A stretch of DNA of 64,000 bases. It comes from CAVUAT01 sp963739545. Its GTDB lineage: Bacteria > Actinomycetota > Thermoleophilia > Solirubrobacterales > 70-9. The DNA lies in contig CAVUAT010000014.1 of the NCBI GenBank assembly GCA_963739545.1, forward strand, positions 310,001 through 374,000, read 5' to 3'. Made by a program: the position numbers and the translations under genes. The notes below the pieces were generated by a model, which did not search any database, had not been told where the DNA came from, and saw only the letters and a program-made list of their open reading frames with translations. This document shows, in pieces, positions 57,581 through 64,000 of the stretch (position 1 is its first letter; each line of letters starts with the position of its first letter).

Positions 57581-59464
57581 CTACTTGGCGCCGGGCGGAC
57601 CGACCTCGAGAAGGCCTCCGGCCTCCCAGGAGTAGGTTGGGGCGACGCTCTTCTTGCCGCCCTTTTTCTTCTTCTTCTTCTTGACGCACTTGCCCTTCTT
57701 CAGCTTCTGGCCCTTCTTGCACTTCTTGGCCGGGGGCGCTGCGAGCGGCTGCGGTGTAACCGGGGTGCCGCCGCCCCCTGTCGGGCAATTCAACCTCAGA
57801 TCGAGGTTGGTCACGGGCGGCGGAATGTTCATCACCGCGCTCGTCACGGACCCGCAGCCATCGGCCGAGGCCTGCACCTTGTAGAAGCCGGCGATCACGT
57901 CCCAGCCGAAGTGGCCAGTGCCATCGGTCTCGTCGGGGTTCTGCCGGTTGCCCGGCGACATGATCGCGCTGCCGTCAGGCACCTGGATGAACGGGCCATC
58001 CGCGTCCGAGGATCGGAACAGGACGACCTCGGCGCCTGGGATCGGCGCTCCGCCCGTGGTGCGAACGAAGCCGCTCGGGTCGATGTAGATCGCGAACTCG
58101 ACGGTCTCGTCGGGCGGGCTCGGGCAATCGATGCTGATCTCAACCACCGCGTCGCCGGTGTTCGGAGACAGCGGCGGGATCGTCGCGCTGTAGTTGCCCG
58201 ATCCGACGGGCGACTCGGTCATCGCGCCGCTCTGCACGGTCGCCCCGTCGATCTTCACCGTGTAGGAAGCGGAACCATTGGGGCAGCCCGTCGTCGCGAG
58301 CGCGGCGGGGTCATCCCAATAGAGCGTCGGGATGCCATTGGCGCTCTCGCCGATGCTGTCGATCGTGGTGCCAGGCGGTGGCCCGGTGAGCTCCGGCCCA
58401 AGGACCACGTCCTGCGTGAACGTGCTGGTGCTGCTCACCGGAACGGGACCCGCATGGCCGTCGGCGTACTCGGGGCCGTTCGGCGCCGAATGCGCCGTGA
58501 CGTCGTAGCTGCCTGCCGGCAGGTTGACCACCGTGTAGACCCCGTTCGAGTTCGTGAAGCGCGACCGGCACTGGCCGCCTCCGGTCGGACAGACCTCGAC
58601 CGGCGCCCCCGCGATCGGGTTGTTGAACTCCGGTTCCTGGACCTCCCCCGTCAGCGTGGCGCCCGTGGGCGGCGCGTTGACCACGTTGAAGACGTAGCGG
58701 CCGAGCTGTCCGCCGCTGTTGAGCATGCCGCTGATCAGCGCCTTGGGGCCGCCGTTCAGCAGGGCTCCGTTCTCGAACGAGCCGTCGCGCACGAAGAAGT
58801 GGCTCGGGTCGCCGTCGCCGTTCGCGAATCCGACCGCGGCCGAGGTGCCGCCGAAGCCGCCCGACCCACCGCTGGCGTCGCCGGACTCCCAGTTGACCTT
58901 GTCGTAGTTGAACTCGATGTCGAAGTTCCCCGAGCCCTTGTCGATCAGCAGCAGCTGGAAGCTGTTCAGCTTGTCGACGTTCTCGCTGAAATAGCCGACG
59001 TTCACCCAGTTGACGCAGAACGCGGCGTCGCTGCCCACCGTCGTCTGCCCAAACGTCGTCTCAAGCGACCCGTCGCCGGGGGCGCCTCCGGTGTCGACAT
59101 CAGCCAGGAAGGGCGCGATGATCGGGTCACCGGCGGTCGTGAAGTCGTAGGGCGTGAATTCGCCGAGCGGGTTGTTGAAGGTGACATTGCCGTTGTTGTT
59201 GACGTAGAGCTCGGTGAACGGCTCGCCAAAGAAGTTCGCCGTGAAGCCGATCGGCACCACGTCCGTGGAGTCGTCGTCGTTAGCTGGAAGCGTGTTGGTT
59301 GTGCACCCGGCAAGGTCCCGCACCGCATTCGGTCCTTCGGCCTGCGCCACGGTGGCGGGGAGAAACGCGGAAAGCGCAAGCGCGCCCATGACCGCTAGGA
59401 GAAGCCGGAATCGAGCCATCCGGCCGTCAAGCACTCCATGCTCATGCCGCGTTCCAGTTCGCAT
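57581..59464 (-). CDS. Large secreted NIDO/carboxypeptidase-regulatory-like protein with Lys/Cys cluster
   Basis: 627 residues from ATG 59464 with GGGAGGAAG upstream. Signal peptide LLLAVMGALALSAFLPATVA. NIDO-like domain at about residues 35-240: IGFTANFFGEPFTELYVNNN, IIAPFLADVDTGG, VNWVNVGYFSENVDKLNSFQ, LLLIDKGSGNFDIEFNYDKV. Then CarboxypepD_reg-like beta-sandwiches (RSRFTNSNGVYTVVNLPAGS, GHFGWDVIAGFYKVQASADG). Near the end KKCKKGQKLKKGKCVKKKKK (Cys 10 apart), then 20 more residues. Probably an adhesive surface protein. Confidence 0.88.
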   Translation of the reverse strand: MRTGTRHEHGVLDGRMARFRLLLAVMGALALSAFLPATVAQAEGPNAVRDLAGCTTNTLPANDDDSTDVVPIGFTANFFGEPFTELYVNNNGNVTFNNPLGEFTPYDFTTAGDPIIAPFLADVDTGGAPGDGSLETTFGQTTVGSDAAFCVNWVNVGYFSENVDKLNSFQLLLIDKGSGNFDIEFNYDKVNWESGDASGGSGGFGGTSAAVGFANGDGDPSHFFVRDGSFENGALLNGGPKALISGMLNSGGQLGRYVFNVVNAPPTGATLTGEVQEPEFNNPIAGAPVEVCPTGGGQCRSRFTNSNGVYTVVNLPAGSYDVTAHSAPNGPEYADGHAGPVPVSSTSTFTQDVVLGPELTGPPPGTTIDSIGESANGIPTLYWDDPAALATTGCPNGSASYTVKIDGATVQSGAMTESPVGSGNYSATIPPLSPNTGDAVVEISIDCPSPPDETVEFAIYIDPSGFVRTTGGAPIPGAEVVLFRSSDADGPFIQVPDGSAIMSPGNRQNPDETDGTGHFGWDVIAGFYKVQASADGCGSVTSAVMNIPPPVTNLDLRLNCPTGGGGTPVTPQPLAAPPAKKCKKGQKLKKGKCVKKKKKKKGGKKSVAPTYSWEAGGLLEVGPPGAK

Positions 59465-59601
59465 GCTTCCTCCCACAGTCGAGTGTTCGTAGCCGCCTAC
59501 GCGCCCAATTCCGCCCCCCCCTACGAGCGCGAGCAGCAAGGCAACCCTATGAGCGGTCGCCGGAACGTGTCATCCGTAATATCCCGCAGACCTTAGAAAC
59601 A

Positions 59602-59664
59602 CCAAGGGCCCTCGTTACCAGGGCCCTTGGCTAGTAGCGGGGGCGGGATTCGTTTCTCGCTACC
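59602..59664. repeat. Perfect hairpin plus GGTAGCG-type element (tRNA-like version)
   Basis: CCAAGGGCCCT (59602-59612) and AGGGCCCTTGG (59620-59630), a perfect 11-bp stem; then GTAGCGGGGGCGGGATTCG to CGCTACC (59634-59664). This copy keeps GGGATTCG, as in a real tRNA T-arm, but has TTTC where tRNA has AACC. It is the intermediate form of the family. Confidence 0.75.
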
Positions 59665-59821
59665 ACCGCACGCGTATCCGCGAGACCAGTCGGCACCCCA
59701 GCTAAGCCGGATCGCTGCTTTTCGTCCGAAGCGGCTATTTCGGCTGACTCACCGTCAGCCGCTGAGGCTTTCGCTTTCACGCGATTGCAGAAGTGCGAAT
59801 GATGGAATTGCGGGTCCATGT

Positions 59822-60355
59822 TCATCCGACCTGGGGCCGTCCCTTCACGCAGACCGCGGGAACCGGGCGCAGGTCCTCGACCAGCACCCTGTCGACGGAG
59901 AATCCGCCCTCGCGTAGCCGGTCGGCCAGCTCGTTCCCGAGGTCCCGGGCTCGCTCCGGCGCGGAGTGGCGCGCGTCCCAGAAGATGTAGACGGCCCCGT
60001 CCCGGGCGAGGTGTTCGCGGACGGCACCGAGCGCCACCTCCGGCTGCTGCCAGAAGGGAGCGACGTTGAACGCAAAGACCTTGTCGAAGCGCCGAGCGCC
60101 GAGGTCCGCGTCCTCCAGCGCGATGGCCTCGAGCAGAGCCCTGCCCGCGTCGACGTGCTCGCGGTTCCTCCGCGTGGCCATCTCGATCATCTTGGGTGAG
60201 CGGTCGATCGCGGTGATCGTTCCCGTCATCAGCCTCTCGCAGACCAGGGAGACCGCAACGCCGTGGCCGCAGCCGACCTCGAGCAGGCGGTCGGCCGGGC
60301 GGACCTCCAGAGTGTCGACCGCCCAGATGAACCGCTCCGATGCCTTGCCTGTCAC
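59822..60355 (-). CDS. Class I SAM-dependent methyltransferase
   Basis: 177 residues from GTG 60355. Motif I RLLEVGCGHGVAVSLVCERL, motif II TAIDRSPKMIEMATRRN, DKVFAFNVAPFWQQPEVALG (motif IV), VYIFWDARHSAPERARDLGN. Short, methyltransf_25 type. Substrate unknown. No operon partner. Confidence 0.85.
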   Translation of the reverse strand: MTGKASERFIWAVDTLEVRPADRLLEVGCGHGVAVSLVCERLMTGTITAIDRSPKMIEMATRRNREHVDAGRALLEAIALEDADLGARRFDKVFAFNVAPFWQQPEVALGAVREHLARDGAVYIFWDARHSAPERARDLGNELADRLREGGFSVDRVLVEDLRPVPAVCVKGRPQVG

Positions 60356-60370
60356 GGCCCAGAAATAGCA

Positions 60371-61135
60371 TCACGCGCGCGCCCGTGAAAACCAATGCTG
60401 ATCTGCTCGATGAGCGGTCAGCGAGCAGTTGTTGCTCCAAAAGTGAGCGCCGGGTCGAAAAGCGCTCCTGTCCATGGAAGCAGCGGTCTCTGAGACCCGT
60501 TGCCACGCCTGGTGACCTGCAGTGGGTAGGGAGGATTCGGAAGGCGACTGCGGCTTTCGAAATACCACCTTCATGAGGCCGTTCCAGGCGAAGGGCCCCG
60601 TCTTGAAGAACACGATCAGCGCGCCTGGAATGAAGCCGATCGCGACCCAGATGTTGAAGTAGCCCACCCAGCGCGGGAAGACACGCTCCTCGGCGTCGCA
60701 GAACACACAGACGGCTATCGAAGTGTTCTGCACGATGACTAGACCGATGGTCCCGATGAAGAACAGCCAGGCGACATCGTTGGTCCCCCGGACCACCGCA
60801 GTGTCAGCATCGCCGCGGAAAGCGGCACCTTCCATGGCCATCATCGGGATGACGATCAGCAGCACGCCCAGCAGGCCGGCGCCGAACTGGGTGAGCGATA
60901 GCGGCCCAAGCTGCCCCTCGACGCGCCTCATCTGACAAGTGATGACCGCGATGAATGGAATCGTCATCGCGCCACCGATCATCGCGAGCATCAGTCCGGC
61001 GCGGATGGCGTCGGTGCCATCGGCGTAGAAGGCACGCAGCTCCTCGGAGCTGGCGTCCGGCGCGGGCTCAAGTCGACCCACTCCAAGCGGCTGCAGAGCG
61101 CCGACGAGATCTACGGCGAGGGCACCCGCGGACAC
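60371..61135 (-). pseudogene. Four-helix membrane protein, C-terminus replaced
   Basis: Residues 10-190 form a coherent membrane protein: SSEELRAFYADGTDAIRAGL, MLAMIGGAMTIPFIAVITCQ, MRRVEGQLGPLSLTQFGAG, DVAWLFFIGTIGLVIVQNTS, VFPRWVGYFNIWVAIGFIPG, FFKTGPFAWNGLM. This is an actinobacterial hypothetical family that normally continues with one more helix. From about 60565 the sequence is non-protein-like and contains repeat DNA (CTGTCCATGGAAGCAGCGG), so the gene looks 3' truncated. The start (GTG 61135) is also doubtful. Confidence 0.6.
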
Positions 61136-61386
61136 GGGCCCGACTGCCGTGCCTCGGCGCGCAGCTCCACAAACGGCGGGCTCGCCTAGACGTGCCCGAG
61201 TTCATCCCCGGCCACAAAGGGCTAATGCGGGGTATCCGCGCACGCGGATGACGCCCCATCAATCGCGGGTAACTACGGATGCGCCGCCGCGGCGGCTTCC
61301 GACATAGTGTTCTGTCCAATCGGTCGGGCGGGTGGCAGGGGGTCGCCGGTCGGGCAGACGTGACGATCGAACGATGGGAGCACGAC

Positions 61387-62274
61387 GTGAGACGACTTCA
61401 GACTTTGGCGATCCTCGGGATCGTCGCCGCGGTGGCCGCGGTGCCGTCCATCTCGACCGCAGGAAGCGGTGGGGCGACGAGCGCGAAGGCCGCTAAGAAG
61501 TGCAAGAAGGCCAAGAAGGTCGGCCTCGCCGCCAAGAAGGTGTGCAAGAAGAAGAAGAAGGCGGTGACCAACCCAGTCGGCCCGACGACGCCGGCGCCGA
61601 ATCCTCCGGCGCCTCCGCCATCTGGGCCCACCGAGCGCGCGAAGCTGACGTGGAACACCGCAGCGGACCTGGACCTCTGGGTGTGGGACTCGCTCGGCAA
61701 CGGCGGCTACAAGGCCGGGATCGGGGCGGGGCCGCTGGACGACATCACGCCGATTCCGAATGCCCTGTTCCCAGTCGATGACACGGACGGGTTCGGCTCG
61801 GAGACGTTCACCGACACGCTCGCGCCGAGCACGCGCGAGTTCGCCTACCAGGTGTGCATGGCGTTCGACCCCACCGTCACCTCGAGCGCGTACTCGATCA
61901 CCTACGTGAACGGGCTCGGCAACACGGTCACGACGACCGGGGAGGTCGCCGTCGGCGACGCGGGTGACATCTACCCGGCTGGCGCCGACACCCCGGCGGA
62001 CTGTGACGACACGCCACCGCCCACCCTCACCGTGACCCCGCCCACGGGCACAGGCTCCGGCACGATCACGGGTACCGGCATCAACTGCCCCGGCGACTGC
62101 ACCGAGACCTATGCCGTCGGCGCGGCGGTGACCCTGACCGCCAATCCGGCGGTCGACTCCACCTTCGCGGGCTGGAGCGGCGACTGCGCCGGCACCGGGA
62201 CATGCGCGCTGACGATGAGCGCCAACAAGGCCGTCTCGGGCTCGTTCACCGCAACCCCGCCGCCTGGGCCGTAG
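61387..62274 (+). CDS. Secreted protein with Lys/Cys cluster and InlB-type repeat
   Basis: 295 residues from GTG 61387 (GGGAG upstream). Signal peptide LQTLAILGIVAAVAAVPSIS. Residues 30-60 are basic: KKCKKAKKVGLAAKKVCKKK (Cys 13 apart). Then a Pro linker, a beta domain of about 120 residues (LTWNTAADLDLWVWDSLGNG, REFAYQVCMAFDPTVTSSAY) and a C-terminal InlB-B repeat: PPTGTGSGTITGTGINCPGD, CTETYAVGAAVTLTANPAVD, STFAGWSGDCAGTGTCALTM, SANKAVSGSF. The remnant at 6765 carries the same final unit. Probably a surface binding protein. Confidence 0.85.
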   Translation: MRRLQTLAILGIVAAVAAVPSISTAGSGGATSAKAAKKCKKAKKVGLAAKKVCKKKKKAVTNPVGPTTPAPNPPAPPPSGPTERAKLTWNTAADLDLWVWDSLGNGGYKAGIGAGPLDDITPIPNALFPVDDTDGFGSETFTDTLAPSTREFAYQVCMAFDPTVTSSAYSITYVNGLGNTVTTTGEVAVGDAGDIYPAGADTPADCDDTPPPTLTVTPPTGTGSGTITGTGINCPGDCTETYAVGAAVTLTANPAVDSTFAGWSGDCAGTGTCALTMSANKAVSGSFTATPPPGP

Positions 62275-62292
62275 TCAAGAGTTAGGGGGTTT

Positions 62293-62320
62293 GAGGGGCC
62301 GGCGGCAATGCCGGCCCCTC
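62293..62320 (+). terminator. Hairpin terminator
   Basis: Perfect 11-bp stem GAGGGGCCGGC/GCCGGCCCCTC with loop GGCAAT, then GTCCTTTCC. It lies 18 bp after the stop at 62274. Confidence 0.75.
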
Positions 62321-62381
62321 GTCCTTTCCGGCACCGGCCCATCGGCCGGGAATCAAGCCGCGCGCGTCATAGGCTGTCCCG

Positions 62382-62591
62382 ATGGAACGGGGAGTGGTTG
62401 CCGCTGGACACCCCGAGACGGCCGAGGCCGGCGCGCGGGTGCTTCATGAGGGCGGCAACGCCGTGGACGCCGCGCTCTGCGCGGTGCTCACCTCCTGCGT
62501 GGCCGAGAGTCCGCTGACGGGGCTCGGCGATGAGTACCTCGATGCGGTCAGCAAGCTGTCGAGCCGACTCGAGCAGGTCACAGGCAGGTGA
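62382..62591 (+). pseudogene. Gamma-glutamyltransferase gene, 5' fragment
   Basis: 69 codons: MERGVVAAGHPETAEAGARV, LHEGGNAVDAALCAVLTSCV, AESPLTGLG is the conserved start of GGT (the GGNAVDAA signature). After that the family's GGG-F/Y motif is lost and the sequence goes to DEYLDAVSKLSSRLEQVTGR and stop. So only the first 50 residues of about 550 remain. Confidence 0.7.
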
Positions 62592-62657
62592 TCCACGCCC
62601 CATAACTCGAAGCTATGACGCCCCGCATGACTCCCCGCAGCGCCTACTGAAATTGAA

Positions 62658-62762
62658 TTGATGCCCGTTTGATGCCCGCTCCCAGACGAACGAGCTCGAC
62701 CCGAAGAGACGAAAGGGCCGCGATTGCGGCCCTTTCGTGAGGTAGCGGGGGCGGGATTCGAA
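62658..62762. repeat. Composite repeat: TTGATGCCCG boxes, perfect hairpin, tRNA 3' end
   Basis: TTGATGCCCG at 62658 and 62669; perfect 13-bp stem ACGAAAGGGCCGC (62709-62721) with GATT loop; then GGTAGCGGGGGCGGGATTCG AA (62741-62762). On the minus strand the last part is TTCGAATCCCGCCCCCGCTA CC, a true tRNA 3' end followed by its terminator. Confidence 0.78.
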
Positions 62763-62779
62763 ACTGTTCAGGCACGAGC

Positions 62780-62850
62780 TCAAGCCCGTCGAGGTCGCCT
62801 GAGCTCTCCTGAGTTGTCCTCAGATTGATGCCCGGATTGATGCCCGGCTG
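62780..62850 (-). pseudogene. Possible 3' end of an integrase-like ORF
   Basis: The minus strand frame reads GHQSGHQSEDNSGELRRPRR, A and stop (62780), starting within the TTGATGCCCG pair (62825, 62837). It ends 18 bp before the tRNA 3' end, the usual place of an integrase stop next to an attachment site. The identity as integrase is inference; the ORF is too short to test. Confidence 0.35.
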
Positions 62851-62978
62851 CCAACGCCCATACCCGCAGCGCCAGGACCCCTGGGATCGCGGTTGGGAGC
62901 AGGGTCGTGGCTTGGGCCGCGAAGTGCGGAGCGCGCCGGAGCTAGAAGGTCTCAGTCGGGCTAGGGCGCTGGCGTTGT

Positions 62979-64000
62979 CTAATCGGGAAGCTCCCCGTTG
63001 ATCAGCCAGCCTTGCGGGCGACCGAAGCGTGCCGTGGACCAAGCATCCAGCACCCGGACGCGTCTGCCGGCGACACCGCTGAGGTAGTACAGGTGCACGC
63101 CGAGATACATCGCGAAGGCCGGCCGCCCGGAGAGCGAAAGGTTCCTGACTTCGCAGACCGCCTTCCCCCGGCCCACCACCGCAAGCGCACCCTTGTCGAG
63201 ATATCGGAAAGGCGTCGAGGCCCCTGGCTGATCTCGCCGGATCGCTTTGGCGACGTGACGCGCCTGTTGGATCGCAACCGTTGCCAGCCCCGGAAGTGGA
63301 TTCCCGTCGGGTCCTTTGTGACTTGCCATGTCACCGATCGCGGAGATCTCGGGATGACCGGGAACGGTGCAGTCGGGGTTGACCTCGATTCGTCCTCCCC
63401 GGTCGGTGCTCGCGCCGGTCGCCCGGGCGACGATCTCGGTCAGCCCCGCGGAGCGTACGCCGGCGGCCCAGATCACCGTCCTGGTCGCGATCCGCTCCTC
63501 CCTGTCACCGCTCTTCACGGTCAATCCGCGCTCGTCGATGGCGCTCGCCTGCAGGCCCGCGCGCACCGTCACCCCGAGCGAGGCGAGCCCCTCGGCGGCC
63601 TTGGCCGAGAGCTTTTCGCTGAAGGCGGGCACGACCCGCTCGCCCGCATCCACCAGGATCACCTTGGCCTCGCTCGAGTCGATGCGTGAGAACTCGCGCT
63701 TCATGACGTTCGCGATGATCGCCAGTGCGCCCGAGATCTCCACCCCGGTCGGCCCTCCTCCCACGACGACGAACGTCAGCCACTCCTCCCTGGCTCGGGG
63801 GTCGGTGGCTCGCTCCGCCTGCTCGAAGGCGGAGGCGATCTGGTCGCGCAGCCGGAGGGCATCGCCGAGGGTCTTCAGGCCGAAGGTGACGTCCTTCCAT
63901 GCGTCGTTACCGAAGTAAGAGGTCTGAGCCCCGCAGGCGAGTATCAGGCTGTCGTAGCCCAACCGCTCCCCGGTGATCAGGGCTACCTCCTTCCGATCGG
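62979..64000 (-). CDS. Type II NADH dehydrogenase (NDH-2), N-terminus beyond window
   Basis: 340 residues open to the right edge. KEVALITGERLGYDSLILAC and GAQTSYFG (first FAD motif), then the NADH-binding Rossmann TFVVVGGGPTGVEISGALA, RVVPAFSEKLSAKAAEGLAS, VIWAAGVRSAGLTEIV, second FAD motif GHPEISAIGDMA and the C-terminal amphipathic helices (FAMYLGVHLYYLSGVAGRRV). Non-proton-pumping oxidation of NADH to quinone at the membrane. Confidence 0.95.
   Translation of the reverse strand, partial: DRKEVALITGERLGYDSLILACGAQTSYFGNDAWKDVTFGLKTLGDALRLRDQIASAFEQAERATDPRAREEWLTFVVVGGGPTGVEISGALAIIANVMKREFSRIDSSEAKVILVDAGERVVPAFSEKLSAKAAEGLASLGVTVRAGLQASAIDERGLTVKSGDREERIATRTVIWAAGVRSAGLTEIVARATGASTDRGGRIEVNPDCTVPGHPEISAIGDMASHKGPDGNPLPGLATVAIQQARHVAKAIRRDQPGASTPFRYLDKGALAVVGRGKAVCEVRNLSLSGRPAFAMYLGVHLYYLSGVAGRRVRVLDAWSTARFGRPQGWLINGELPD

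Noticed and set aside
57654..57884. + strand ORF starting with a run of Phe
   Set aside because: Antisense of the AAG-rich Lys cluster of the gene at 57581.

Overview
High-GC (roughly two-thirds) bacterial chromosome segment. Several traits point to the actinobacterial class Thermoleophilia (Solirubrobacterales/Gaiellales type): many SnoaL-like paralogs beginning MSQENVEIVR, two DUF2252 proteins, secreted proteins with lysine/cysteine-rich tails, and start codons often placed 6-9 nt behind a -10 box. This assignment is inference; there is no rRNA, complete tRNA or ribosomal protein gene to anchor it. I see no CRISPR array, no intact integrase or transposase, and no phage genes.

Layout. 0-10.8 kb: secreted proteins, a hydrolase, two TetR regulators (one divergent from a DUF6653 membrane protein, one leading an operon with an alpha/beta-hydrolase-glycosyltransferase fusion), then a coupled three-gene operon around an HTTM membrane protein. 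10.8-18.9 kb: a TolB/RTX secreted protein, DUF2252, and frameshifted selenium-binding and SURNod19 genes. 19-27.5 kb: tandem SnoaL paralogs with their own promoter type, VOC protein, DUF1326-DUF2182 pair, methyltransferase, hydrolase-cyclase fusion. 27.7-35.6 kb: broken XRE membrane protein, multicopper oxidase, SulP transporter, aldehyde dehydrogenase. 35.8-39.3 kb: two PAP2 phosphatases, a diacylglycerol-kinase-family protein and DUF1206 (lipid phosphate operon). 39.4-47.7 kb: secreted propeller and tail proteins, RibD-like reductase, M20 peptidase, double cNMP-binding protein overlapping a class II amidotransferase. 48-54.6 kb: aquaporin, second DUF2252, K+ channel, AI-2E exporter. 55-64 kb: secreted proteins with K/C clusters, remnants, and an NDH-2 gene cut by the right edge.

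Two themes cut across the window. First, the intergenic DNA is full of dispersed repeats: a 16-bp near-palindrome (core GCATGG) that overlaps the -35 box of SnoaL promoters; perfect GC hairpins followed by a 30-bp GGTAGCG...CGCTACC element resembling a tRNA 3' end; tandem TTGATGCCCG boxes; paired GGTACC boxes; and real tRNA 3' fragments. Together they look like old integration scars. Second, many genes are broken: frameshifts in five families and truncated pieces of at least eight genes. Some single-base shifts may be assembly errors, but the 7-bp duplication and the truncations are not typical of that.

For function, the clearest units are the tetR/hydrolase-GT operon, the HTTM operon, the PAP2-DAGK-DUF1206 operon and the DUF1326/DUF2182 pair. 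The most unusual signals are the shared Lys/Cys C-terminal tail on unrelated secreted proteins and the shared promoter of the SnoaL paralogs.
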